Below, piece after piece: positions 17,388-25,784 of a stretch of DNA of 64,000 bases (its first letter is position 1; each line of letters begins with the position of its first letter). The position numbers and the translations under genes are program-made. The stretch is from Beijerinckiaceae bacterium. GTDB lineage: Bacteria; Pseudomonadota; Alphaproteobacteria; Rhizobiales; Beijerinckiaceae. A model generated the notes under the pieces. It worked only from the letters and a program-made list of their open reading frames with translations, did not search any database and was not told the DNA's origin. The DNA lies in assembly GCA_019745195.1 (NCBI GenBank), contig JAIETL010000039.1, positions 105,834 to 169,833 on the forward strand, written 5' to 3'.

Positions 17388-17801
17388 CTAGGCCGAACGG
17401 GATAGGTCGGGCACCGGCCTCGGCCTGCCCTCCTCGTCGATGGCGACGAAGGTGAAACTCGCATCCGTTACCTTCTCGTGCAGCGTGGTGCGAAAGCGCC
17501 TTGCCCAGGCCTCGACATGAATCTTCATCGAGGTCCGGCCGACATGCTCGACCTCGGTATAGACGCTGAGCACATCGCCGACCTTGACCGGTCGGAAGAA
17601 CGTCATCGCGTCAACCGCGATCGTCACCACCCGCCCCTGCGCCCGGTCGACGCCGGCGATGCCACCGGCAGCGTCCATCCGCGACATCACCCAGCCGCCG
17701 AAGATGTCGCCATTGGCGTTTGTGTCTGCCGGCATGGCGTTGATGCGGACGGTCAGGTTGCCGCGCGGCGTCTGGTCTGGCGTTGGCCCCGGCTCAGTCA
17801 T
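17388..17801 (-). CDS. Acyl-CoA thioesterase, hotdog fold (YciA/BFIT type)
   Basis: A 137-residue cytosolic enzyme. The hotdog core is clear: 'MPADTNANGDIFGGWVMSRMDAAGGIAG' carries the catalytic Asp region, then 'TIAVDAMTFFRPVKVGDVLSVYTEVEHVGRTSMKIHVEAWAR' . It hydrolyses acyl-CoA to free acid and CoA, usually as a hexamer. Its ATG overlaps the last 8 bp of the upstream membrane-protein gene, so they are probably co-transcribed. A start 14 codons earlier lies entirely within that gene and is less likely. Confidence 0.88.
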   Translation of the reverse strand: MTEPGPTPDQTPRGNLTVRINAMPADTNANGDIFGGWVMSRMDAAGGIAGVDRAQGRVVTIAVDAMTFFRPVKVGDVLSVYTEVEHVGRTSMKIHVEAWARRFRTTLHEKVTDASFTFVAIDEEGRPRPVPDLSRSA

Positions 17802-18165
17802 CGTCGCGCGTCCCCTGTTCGACATGGAAGGAGTGGAGCACACGATGCAGCACCGGCGCCAGCACGAAGCCGGTCGCGATCACCACGAACAGTCCCGAGA
17901 ACAGGGCGTAGAAGCCGGCGAAGATCTTGCCGGCTTCCGTCTTCAGCTCGGCGACCGGGCCCATGCCGGACAGGATCATCGCGGCGTTGACGAAGGCCTC
18001 GGTCGCGCTCATCCCCTCGGTCAGGCCGTAGCCCGCCATGCCGATCGCCATGCCGATGACGGCGAGCCCGAGATAGATCAGCACCGCCCGCCCGAGCCGC
18101 GCCGCGAAGCGCCGCGCCGGGATGACCGGCTGCCGGCGATGCTCGAAGCGTGTGACGCCCTTCAT
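17794..18165 (-). CDS. Small two- or three-helix membrane protein, unknown function
   Basis: A 123-residue protein with a basic N-terminus and hydrophobic segments 'AVLIYLGLAVIGMAIGMAGYGL', 'AFVNAAMILSGMGPVAEL' and 'IFAGFYALFSGLFVVIATGFVLAPVLHRVLH'. The layout loosely recalls a pore-loop protein, but no TVGYG-type selectivity filter is present. It lies 8 bp after the methionine synthase-like gene and overlaps the thioesterase gene, so all three may form one operon. Confidence 0.8.
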   Translation of the reverse strand: MKGVTRFEHRRQPVIPARRFAARLGRAVLIYLGLAVIGMAIGMAGYGLTEGMSATEAFVNAAMILSGMGPVAELKTEAGKIFAGFYALFSGLFVVIATGFVLAPVLHRVLHSFHVEQGTRDDD

Positions 18166-18173
18166 GACTTACC

Positions 18174-19202
18174 TCAGCCGGCGTGTCCAAGCTCCCGGCG
18201 CACCAGCACCGCCCCTGCCGCCAGGGCGGCGAGCTTGCCATAGGCGACGTCGAAGGACATCGGCGCGAGCCCGCAATTGGTGCAGGGGAAGAGCTTTTCG
18301 GGCGCAACGAATTTCAGCACGTCCCGGATCGTGGCTGCGACCTCCTCGGGCGTCTCGATCGCATCCGACGCCACGTCGATCGCGCCGGCCAGCACGTCCT
18401 TGCCGTCGAGCAGCCTGATCAGGTCGAGCGGCACCTTGGAGTTCCGGCATTCCAGCGAGACCTGCCCGATCGAGCTTTTCGCGATCGCCGGAAAGGTCTG
18501 CTCGTAATGACGCCATTGCTCGCCGAGCGTCGCCTTCCAGTCGATATTGGCCTTGATGCCGTAGCCGTAGCAGATGTGGACGGCCGTGGTCGCGGTCAGC
18601 CCGCGCGCGGCGCGCTCCAGGCAGGCGATGCCCCAGTCGGCGACCGCCTCCATGTAGACGTTGTAGGCCGGCTCGTCGAACTGGATCACGTCGACGCCGA
18701 GGCCCTGCAGCTCGTGCGCCTCCTCGTTCAGCGCCTCGGCGAAGGCCATGGCGAGATCCTCGCGGCGGCCGTAATGCTCATCGGCGATGGTGTCGACGAT
18801 GGTCATCGGCCCGGGCAGCGTGAATTTGAGCTTGCGCGTGGTGTGGGCGCGCGCCGCTTCCGCCTCCATGCGATGCACCGCGCCCTTGCGGCGGATCGGT
18901 CCTGTCACTGTGGGGACTTCAGCTTTGTAACGATCGTTGCGGATGCCCATGATCGTCTTCTTGCCGAAGTCGATGCCGTCCAGATTGGCGAGAAATCCAT
19001 GGACGAAATGCACCCGCGCCTGCTCGCCGTCGCCGACGATGTCGAGGCCCGCATCCTCCTGCAGCTTCACCGCCAGGATGGTCGCGTCGCGCTTGCCGGC
19101 CTCGAGCGCCTCGCCTTCGAGCCGCCACGGGGCCCAGAGCTTCTCGGGCTCGGCCAGCCAGAGAGGTTTCGGCAGGCTGCCGGCGAGCGTGGTGAGAAGC
19201 AT
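18174..19202 (-). CDS. Methionine synthase, cobalamin-independent, single-domain (MetE C-terminal-like)
   Basis: A 342-residue TIM-barrel protein matching the catalytic C-terminal half of MetE, but without the N-terminal half (full MetE is about 750 residues). Zinc-site residues are visible in 'AVHICYGYG' (His, Cys) and 'FPCTNCGLAPM' (Cys). It also has 'TLPGPMTIVDTIADEHYG' and 'IQFDEPAYNVY'. Such core enzymes transfer a methyl group to homocysteine, often from a donor other than polyglutamyl folate. It starts the operon with the small membrane protein and thioesterase. The true methyl donor is unknown. Confidence 0.85.
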   Translation of the reverse strand: MLLTTLAGSLPKPLWLAEPEKLWAPWRLEGEALEAGKRDATILAVKLQEDAGLDIVGDGEQARVHFVHGFLANLDGIDFGKKTIMGIRNDRYKAEVPTVTGPIRRKGAVHRMEAEAARAHTTRKLKFTLPGPMTIVDTIADEHYGRREDLAMAFAEALNEEAHELQGLGVDVIQFDEPAYNVYMEAVADWGIACLERAARGLTATTAVHICYGYGIKANIDWKATLGEQWRHYEQTFPAIAKSSIGQVSLECRNSKVPLDLIRLLDGKDVLAGAIDVASDAIETPEEVAATIRDVLKFVAPEKLFPCTNCGLAPMSFDVAYGKLAALAAGAVLVRRELGHAG

Positions 19203-19286
19203 GGGCGTATCCTCGGGTGATGTTTTGTCGTTGAGCCGACATCGACCAAGCGGCAGATTGCGTCAAGCGGGCCTACTGCTATCGCT

Positions 19287-20510
19287 CTACGCCACAGCCA
19301 GCCTGGGCCGCGCCCGCAGCATCAGCCACGCCACCACCGCGAGGTTGAGCATGTTCCACGCCAGACCGTTGAGGAATGCCGCCCGGTAGGATGCGGTGAA
19401 GTCGAAGATCGCGCCCGAGACATAGCCGCCAAACGCCATGCCGACGATCGTCGACGCCATCACCACGCCGATGCGCGCGCCGGCCTCCCGCGCCGGCAAG
19501 AACTCGCGGATGATGACGGCATACATCGGGACGATGCCGCCCTGGAACAGGCCGAAGATCGCGGTGACGACGTAGAGCGAGGTCAGCCCGTCGAACCAGA
19601 GATAGAGAAACAGCGCGACGCCCTGCATCACCGAGCCCAGCGCCAGCGTCGCCGTGCCGCCGATGCGGTCCGAGACGAAGCCCGAGCCGATGCGGCTGAC
19701 GATGCCCAGAAGCAGCATGAGCGACAGCATATCCGCGCCGCGCGCCACGCCGTAGCCGAGATCGCCGCAATAGGCGACGATATGCACCTGCGGCATCGCC
19801 ATGGCGACGCAGCAGGAGAAACCCGCCACGCAGAGCAACGCCGTGAGCTGGTTCGGCGACAGGCCGAGATCACCGCGCGCATGGGTGCTCGACGCCTCGG
19901 CCGCCGCGAAGGATGCGGCGTTCGGCCGGCGGCGGAAGAACAGGGCGAGCGGCAGCATCACCGCCAGCGCCACCAGGCCGATGCCGATATGGGTGGCGCG
20001 CCAGCCATGGTTGTTCAGGCCCCAGGTGATGACCTGCGGCCAGATCGTCCCCGCGAGATAGCTGCCCGAGGCGCCGAAGACGACGGCGAGCCCGCGATGC
20101 TTGTGGAACCAGTGCGAGAGGTCGGCGATCAGTGGCGCGAAGCCCGCCGCGCCGCCGATGCCGATCAGCAGCCCATGCGCAAGCGCGAACTGCCACAGCG
20201 AGCCAGACATCCCCGCCAGCGTGAAGCCGAGCCCCAGGCACAGCGCGCCGATGACGATCGGCACGACGATGCCGTAACGGTCGGCGATCCGGCCCATCAT
20301 GATGTTGCCGAAGCCGAACCCGAGCATCACGGCGGTATAGGGTAGCGAAGCCCCGGCCCGGAGCGTGCCGAACTCGGCCTGCACCGTCGGCAGCACCACC
20401 ACGACCGACCACGTGCCGACGCAGGCGACCGTGCCGAGCAGCAGCGACAGCGCCAGCCGGAGCCAGGCATAGGAGGAGTCCGGCGCGAAGCGCGGATCGT
20501 CAGAGACCAT
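19287..20510 (-). CDS. Major facilitator superfamily transporter
   Basis: A 407-residue carrier with twelve predicted helices. The loop 2-3 signature reads 'GNIMMGRIADRYG' and its second-half counterpart 'SRIGSGFVSDRIGG'. The central loop is Ala/Ser-rich. It resembles oxalate/formate-type antiporters and monocarboxylate-like permeases, but the substrate cannot be assigned. ATG 20508-20510 was preferred over an upstream in-frame TTG because GAGGA lies just ahead. Confidence 0.9.
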   Translation of the reverse strand: MVSDDPRFAPDSSYAWLRLALSLLLGTVACVGTWSVVVVLPTVQAEFGTLRAGASLPYTAVMLGFGFGNIMMGRIADRYGIVVPIVIGALCLGLGFTLAGMSGSLWQFALAHGLLIGIGGAAGFAPLIADLSHWFHKHRGLAVVFGASGSYLAGTIWPQVITWGLNNHGWRATHIGIGLVALAVMLPLALFFRRRPNAASFAAAEASSTHARGDLGLSPNQLTALLCVAGFSCCVAMAMPQVHIVAYCGDLGYGVARGADMLSLMLLLGIVSRIGSGFVSDRIGGTATLALGSVMQGVALFLYLWFDGLTSLYVVTAIFGLFQGGIVPMYAVIIREFLPAREAGARIGVVMASTIVGMAFGGYVSGAIFDFTASYRAAFLNGLAWNMLNLAVVAWLMLRARPRLAVA

Positions 20511-20622
20511 GTTTCCTCGCAAGGCGCCGCTTCTGGATGGCAGCGTCAGTGAGGATTAGGCGGCGTCCGGAGCGTACACAAGCGCGCCTGCGGCAGGGCG
20601 GCCCGGCGTCTGGCGACTCTCC

Positions 20623-22413
20623 TTATGCCGCAGTGACCGCGCGCCAGGCCTCGGCCTCCAGCGGCCGGCCGAGCAGGAAGCCCTGCGTCAGGTCGCAGCC
20701 TTCCTGGATCAGGAAATCGAGCTGCTCTGGCGTCTCGACGCCCTCGGCCACCACCTCGATGCCGAGCGCATGGCCGAGCTGGATGACGGCGCGAGTGATC
20801 GCCACAGATTCCAGTGTCACGCCGAGCTTGGCGACGAAGCTCTTGTCGATCTTCAGCGTCGTCAGCGGGAAGCGGTGCAGATAGGACAGCGAGGAATAGC
20901 CAGTGCCGAAATCGTCGAGCGCGATGCGCACGCCCAGCGCCCGCAGCCGGGCGAAAGTCGCCATGGCGCGGTCGGCATCGGTCACCATCACGCCTTCGGT
21001 GATCTCCAGCTCCAGCCGCTCGGGGTCGAGCCCGGTCTCGGCCAGCGCGGCTTCGACGCGCGCCACGAGGTCGCCCGACTGGAACTCCAGCGCCGAGACA
21101 TTGACCGAGATGCGCAGCGGCTGGCTCCAGCCGGCCGCCTCCCTGCAGGCTTCCCGCAGCACGAAGGCGTCGAGCGCGGCGATCAGCCCGCCCTCTTCCG
21201 CCGCCGGGATGAAGCTCGCGGGGGCCACCTCGCCGCGCCGCGGATCGAACCAGCGCGCCAGCGCCTCGAAGCCCGCGATCGCGCCATCGGCCTTGAACAG
21301 CGGCTGGTAATGGACCCTGATGGCGCCGGCCGCGATCGCCTGCGCCAGATCGCGCCGGAAGCTCAGGCGCTGCTGCTCGCGCTCCTGCTCGGCCACATCG
21401 AACATTCGCACGCAGCCGGGCCCTTCCGGCTTGGCCAGATGGAGCGCCGCATTCGCCGCCGAGACCAGCCTGATCTCGGTATCGCCATCGCGCGGAAAGC
21501 GGGCGCAGCCGGCGCTGAAACTGACGCGGAAGGCCTTGTCGTCGAACTGGAACGGCGTGGCGAAAGCCCCGCGCACGCGCTCGGCCATGGCGCCGATCTC
21601 CGCGTCGGCTTGGCCAACGCCCGACACCAGCACGAATTCGTCGCCGCCGATCCGCGCAAGGAAGGCGTCGCCGGCGACGCCACGAAGACGCTCGGCCGCC
21701 TCGATCAGGATCGCGTCGCCGAGAACGTGGCCGTGCTCGTCGTTCAGCGCCTTGAAGCCGTCGAGATCAAGCCGCATGACGATGAAGCCCGTCGGCTCCT
21801 GTCCCACCTGCGACATGCGCTGGGCCAGATGGGCGCTGAGCGCCGGACGGTTCGGCAGGCCGGTCAGCATGTCGCGCCGGCGCGCCTCGGCCAGCCGCTT
21901 CTCGGCCTGTTTGCGCTCGCTGATATCGAGCAGCAGGTTGAAGCCGCCGATCATCAGGCCGTCAGCGTCGAAGATCGGAGTCGGAAACGGCATGAACGGG
22001 ACGCGCACGCCGTCGGGACGCTCCAGCAGGGCCTCCACGCCGCGCACCGCACGTCCCTCGCGCAGGGACACCGCCATCGGGCAGTCCTCATGGGCGAGCG
22101 GCGCGCCGTCCATGGTGAACAGGCGGTGCGTCACGCACCAGCGATCCTCGCCGAGCAAAGGTTCGCGCCCGGCCATAGCCACGGCGGCGCGGTTGAAATA
22201 GGTGATCCTGCCTTCGGGATCGGTCATGTAGACGCAGGCCGGCAGATGCTCGAGCACATCCGAGAACCAGGACGGCGACAGGCCGGGGACTGACCCCGCG
22301 CCCGCAGGAACAAGACCGCACTCGGCCAGCGTCTCGAGACCCGACGCAATGCGACGCGCGAGCAAAACCGCGTCGCGATCGGATGCGTCAGATTCAGCCG
22401 CCGCCTGGGGCAT
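20623..22413 (-). CDS. Diguanylate cyclase/phosphodiesterase with PAS domain (PAS-GGDEF-EAL)
   Basis: A 596-residue cytosolic c-di-GMP enzyme. A PAS domain spans about residues 50-170, GGDEF about 180-340 (exact GGDEF at 256-260) and EAL about 355-590. Both active sites look intact: 'DMLTGLPNR' and '[11 protein letters not shown]' in GGDEF, and EAL (383-385), 'LEITEGV', '[10 protein letters not shown]', 'KIDKSFV' and 'AEGVET' in EAL. The inhibitory RxxD site five residues before GGDEF is absent (VAGD instead), so product feedback at that site is unlikely. No membrane helix or signal peptide. Confidence 0.95.
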   Translation of the reverse strand: MPQAAAESDASDRDAVLLARRIASGLETLAECGLVPAGAGSVPGLSPSWFSDVLEHLPACVYMTDPEGRITYFNRAAVAMAGREPLLGEDRWCVTHRLFTMDGAPLAHEDCPMAVSLREGRAVRGVEALLERPDGVRVPFMPFPTPIFDADGLMIGGFNLLLDISERKQAEKRLAEARRRDMLTGLPNRPALSAHLAQRMSQVGQEPTGFIVMRLDLDGFKALNDEHGHVLGDAILIEAAERLRGVAGDAFLARIGGDEFVLVSGVGQADAEIGAMAERVRGAFATPFQFDDKAFRVSFSAGCARFPRDGDTEIRLVSAANAALHLAKPEGPGCVRMFDVAEQEREQQRLSFRRDLAQAIAAGAIRVHYQPLFKADGAIAGFEALARWFDPRRGEVAPASFIPAAEEGGLIAALDAFVLREACREAAGWSQPLRISVNVSALEFQSGDLVARVEAALAETGLDPERLELEITEGVMVTDADRAMATFARLRALGVRIALDDFGTGYSSLSYLHRFPLTTLKIDKSFVAKLGVTLESVAITRAVIQLGHALGIEVVAEGVETPEQLDFLIQEGCDLTQGFLLGRPLEAEAWRAVTAA

Positions 22414-22674
22414 GGCAACATTCCATCGGGCAATGAAAGCAGGGCAACCTGTGCATCAAGGCAGCAGATATGAAAACATTTCATTAAAATACGACCGGCA
22501 GGCCCAATACTTATCGTCAGCCGCAAGACCGCAGCCGAAAATAAAGCTAAGCCGCTTCATTGTCACCACCGGCGATGAATTTCTAAATCTGGAGATAAAT
22601 CTGAATACTCTGAAAAAGTGAGCGCTGTCTTCCCGAACGTCAAGCGCAATGCTGGGGTCGAAAACGTAAGAAGG
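22414..22674. other. A/T-rich intergenic region
   Basis: 261 bp between the GGDEF-EAL gene start and the HlyU-like gene end (both minus strand). The part 22460-22620 is clearly poorer in G/C than the rest of the window. It probably carries the GGDEF-EAL promoter. No confident hexamers, gene or RNA were recognised. Confidence 0.5.
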
Positions 22675-22959
22675 TCACTTGAAGATCGTATCGCCTTGCT
22701 GGTCGATCAGTTGCTGACCCTTCACCAAAGCGAAATCCGCCGCCTCTTCTGCGCCGGGGAAACGGTCCGCCCTGACGAAACGGTGCGAACGGAGCACGCC
22801 GTCGATCTCCTTCTCGACCACGCCGCAAAGCTGATACTGCCCGCCCTCCTGATAAGGGGTCGCGTGAATGGTGAAGCCGGCATGCTCCAGGCTCTTCAGC
22901 GGGCCGGCAGGAGCAGCCGGAGCCTTCGCGCCGCCGAAGAGGGATTTCAGGAAGGACAT
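22675..22959 (-). CDS. HlyU-family small protein
   Basis: A 94-residue protein starting 'MSFLKSLFGG', followed by an Ala/Pro linker and the HlyU-like core 'GFTIHATPYQEGGQYQLCGVVEKEIDG', 'SHRFVRADRFPGAEEAADFALVKGQQLIDQQGD'. Related rhizobial proteins carry the HlyU domain name, which does not imply haemolysin control, and their role is unknown. ATG 22957-22959 is supported by the conserved N-terminus; 23 extra upstream codons are not. Confidence 0.8.
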   Translation of the reverse strand: MSFLKSLFGGAKAPAAPAGPLKSLEHAGFTIHATPYQEGGQYQLCGVVEKEIDGVLRSHRFVRADRFPGAEEAADFALVKGQQLIDQQGDTIFK

Positions 22960-23040
22960 CGGCGCGGCTCCGGTCTGCAAGTCCAGTCGATATGGGTGCA
23001 GTATAGCCGCCGCGGCGCGCTTGCCCATAGCCGGCGGCGC

Positions 23041-24018
23041 TCAGCGCATCGCGGCACGCTGGCGCACGAGCGCGAGAATGGCCTGCGAGATCGGAACGGG
23101 CACATCGACCCATCCGGCCATCTCGACCACTGCGCCGAGCAGCGCCTCGATCTCGAGCGGGCGGCCCTTTTCCAGATCCTGCAGCATCGAGGTCTTGTGT
23201 TGCCCGACTTCGGCCGCGCCCTCGATGCGCTTGTCGACGTCGATGGAAAAGCGCACGCCGAGCGCCTCCGCCACCGCCTGCCCTTCCAGCATCATGGCGC
23301 GCGCCGCGGCCCGTGTACCGGCATCGCCGACGACCAGGTCGAGCGTCGCTCCCGTCAGCGCGCTCAGCGGATTGAAGGCCATGTTGCCCCAGAGCTTGAC
23401 CCAGAGGTCGTCGCGGATGCGCGGGCGCACAGGCGCCTTCAGCCCGGCCTTGATCATCAGCGCGGACAATGTCCCGGCCCGCTCCGAGCGGCTGCCGTCA
23501 GGCTCGCCAAGCGTGAAGCGGTCGCCATAGGTGTGGTGGATCACGCCGGGCTCGGCGATTTCGGCGGCGGGATAGACGATGCAGCCGAGCGTCTGGGCGG
23601 GCGGCAGCTCGCGCCAGAGCCTGCCTTCGGGATCGACCGAGGTGACGATCCTGTCGCGGAACGGGCCGTCGAGCTTGTAGGCATACCACCAGGGCACACC
23701 GTTGACGCCCGAGACGATCGTGGTTTGCGGCCCGATCAGCGGCGCGAGCTGGGCGAGCGCCGGCTCGATCGAATGCGCCTTGAGCGTGATGAAGAGATAG
23801 TCCTGCGGGCCGACCAATGCCGGATCGTCGGCGACGCGGGGCTTCGTCGCCAGCGTCTCGCCTCCGCTGACGAGGGTGAGCCCGCGCGTGCGCATCGCCT
23901 CCAGATGAGCGCCGCGCGCGATCACCGTGACCGGCGTGCCCGAGGCTTCGAGCTTGGCCGCCAGAAAGCCGCCGATGGCGCCGGCCCCGAAAACGCAGAT
24001 CGAAGGCGAGGCGCTCAC
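23041..24018 (-). CDS. panE: 2-dehydropantoate 2-reductase family (ketopantoate reductase)
   Basis: A 325-residue NADPH-dependent reductase. The Rossmann motif 'CVFGAGAIGGFLAAKLEASG' opens the chain, and the C-terminal helical domain holds 'DDLWVKLWGNMAFNPLSALTG' with the expected catalytic Lys. The family reaction converts ketopantoate to pantoate for CoA synthesis. Rhizobial genomes often have several paralogues, some acting on other 2-oxo acids. It begins with GTG overlapping the acyl-CoA ligase stop (GTGA), so the two are coupled and the substrate may be linked to that ligase rather than pantothenate. Confidence 0.82.
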   Translation of the reverse strand: MSASPSICVFGAGAIGGFLAAKLEASGTPVTVIARGAHLEAMRTRGLTLVSGGETLATKPRVADDPALVGPQDYLFITLKAHSIEPALAQLAPLIGPQTTIVSGVNGVPWWYAYKLDGPFRDRIVTSVDPEGRLWRELPPAQTLGCIVYPAAEIAEPGVIHHTYGDRFTLGEPDGSRSERAGTLSALMIKAGLKAPVRPRIRDDLWVKLWGNMAFNPLSALTGATLDLVVGDAGTRAAARAMMLEGQAVAEALGVRFSIDVDKRIEGAAEVGQHKTSMLQDLEKGRPLEIEALLGAVVEMAGWVDVPVPISQAILALVRQRAAMR

Positions 24019-25562
24019 GCGGCGGCCTCCGCGCCGAGGCCCAGCTTCTGCGCCAGCCCGACGCGCTGGAGCTTGCCGGTCGCCCCCTTGGGGATCTCGT
24101 CGACGAACAGCACGCGGCGCGGCGTCTTGAAATCGGCCAGGCGCGCGCCTGCGAAATCGCGAATCTCGCGCTCGGTCGCGCTCATGCCTTCGCGCAGCAC
24201 GACGACCGCCGCGACCTCCTCGCCGAGCTTGGGATGGGGCATGGCGAAGGTGACGACCTGCGCCACCGCCGGGTGGTCCATCAGCACGGTGTCGACCTCC
24301 AGCGGGCTGACCTTCTCGCCGCCGCGGTTGATGATCTCCTTCAATCGGCCGGTCAGGAAGAGATAGCCCTCTTCGTCGAGTTTCCCCTGGTCGCCGGTGC
24401 GAAACCAGCCCCCAGCGAAAGCCTTCAGATTGGCGTCCGGGTTCGAGGCGTAGCCCGGCGTCACATTGGGGCCACGGATCACCACCTCGCCAGTTTCGCC
24501 CTGCGCCAGAAGCGCGCCGTCATCATTCATGATCGCGACCTCGGGACCGGCCGCGACGCCGACCGAGCCGGGCTTCCGTGCGCGCGGCGGCAGCGGATTG
24601 GCGCACATCTGGTGCGTCGCCTCGGTCATGCCATAGGCCTCGATCACAGGGCAGCCGAAGGCCGCCTCCAGCTCCGCCATCACCTGCGGCGGCAGCGAGG
24701 CCGAGGACGACCGAATGAAGCGCAGCGGCGCAGATCGGACCCGCTCGGCATTATGCGCGGCGCGGCCCAGAATCGCCTGATGCATGGTCGGCACGGCGGT
24801 GTACCAGGTGGGCTTCACCTCCTCGAGCCAGCCGAAAACCTTGAGAGCATTGAAGCCTGGCGTGCAGCAGACGCAGGCCCCCGCCCCGAGCGAACTCAGC
24901 ACCGCCGCGATCAGGCCATGGATGTGGAACAGCGGCATGATGTTGAGGCAGAGATCGTCGGGCTTCAAGGCGAGCGACGTCGCGATGTGGCGCGCCGAAG
25001 CCGCGAGATTGGCGTTGCTCAGCGGCACGATTTTCGGCCGCGCCGTGGTGCCGGAGGTGTGCAGCACCAGCGCGATGTCGTCGGCTTGCGCCGGGCCGCC
25101 GGCCGAAGGCGCGGCGGGCGCGAGCGCGCTCGCATCGAGGCGGTAGCGCCCGGCCGGACCGCCGAGTTCGGGCGTGAGCGTTATCACGGCGACGCCGAGC
25201 TTTTCGGCCACCGCCCGCGCCGGCGTCTCGTCGCCGTCCTGCACGATCAGCGCCTTGGGCTGGAGATCGGATAGATAGAACTCGAACTCCTCGGCCCGGT
25301 AGCCGGGATTGAGCGGGGCGGCCGTGGCAGCGCCGGCGACCGCGACGAAGCAGGACGCCATCGCCGGCCCGTTCGGCAGCACGATGGCGACCCGGTCTCC
25401 GCGCCCGATGCCGACGGCGTTGAGTTCAGCCAGTGTCTGGGCCGCCAGCGCGCGCAGCCCGTCGAATGTCAGCGATGTCTGGCCGGGCGCGCCGATGGCT
25501 GGCGCGTCGCCCGCCCCGCGCTGGAGGATGTCATGCATCGTCGCTGTCGTCTGACCGGCCAT
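24015..25562 (-). CDS. AMP-forming acyl-CoA ligase, oxalate-CoA ligase-like (AAE3/Pcs60 type)
   Basis: A 515-residue adenylate-forming enzyme. Motifs: P-loop 'LHTSGTTARPKIVPLSN', 'YGMTEATHQM', 'GWFRTGDQGKLDEEGYLFLTGR' and the catalytic Lys in 'PKGATGKLQR'. 'PLFHIHGLIAAVL', 'YTAVPTMHQAIL' and 'RFIRSSSASLPP' resemble the plant AAE3/yeast Pcs60 group that makes oxalyl-CoA. Related bacterial enzymes use other short acids. ATG 25560-25562 was chosen; about 72 upstream codons are open but do not resemble the family. Coupled to the downstream reductase. Confidence 0.82.
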   Translation of the reverse strand: MAGQTTATMHDILQRGAGDAPAIGAPGQTSLTFDGLRALAAQTLAELNAVGIGRGDRVAIVLPNGPAMASCFVAVAGAATAAPLNPGYRAEEFEFYLSDLQPKALIVQDGDETPARAVAEKLGVAVITLTPELGGPAGRYRLDASALAPAAPSAGGPAQADDIALVLHTSGTTARPKIVPLSNANLAASARHIATSLALKPDDLCLNIMPLFHIHGLIAAVLSSLGAGACVCCTPGFNALKVFGWLEEVKPTWYTAVPTMHQAILGRAAHNAERVRSAPLRFIRSSSASLPPQVMAELEAAFGCPVIEAYGMTEATHQMCANPLPPRARKPGSVGVAAGPEVAIMNDDGALLAQGETGEVVIRGPNVTPGYASNPDANLKAFAGGWFRTGDQGKLDEEGYLFLTGRLKEIINRGGEKVSPLEVDTVLMDHPAVAQVVTFAMPHPKLGEEVAAVVVLREGMSATEREIRDFAGARLADFKTPRRVLFVDEIPKGATGKLQRVGLAQKLGLGAEAAA

Positions 25563-25784
25563 GGCTGCTCGCTCGCTTGGTTTCCCTGCGCCGTGCGATC
25601 GGCCGTCCGGTAGCCCCGGACGCCTCGCACCGCGCTGGCGGGAGAGGATCATGGCGGGCGGGCGAAGGCAAATCGGGGGCTTCCTGTCAGGATAGCAGCC
25701 TTGGCGAGGGACTATGGCTTGACCCTGTTGGTTGTGCGATGACTCATCGCGCCCAAGATTGTCTCCTGCGAGCGCCAAGCCTTC

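Noticed and set aside
17794..18165. Two-helix membrane protein as a potassium channel
   Set aside because: The helix-loop-helix layout recalls one, but no TVGYG-type filter is present.
18174..19286. SAM or SAH riboswitch ahead of the methionine synthase-like gene
   Set aside because: Only 84 bp separate it from the next gene and no conserved riboswitch core was recognised.
22618..24366. 582-codon plus-strand frame across the HlyU-like, panE and ligase genes
   Set aside because: It crosses three well-supported minus-strand genes and has shadow-like composition.
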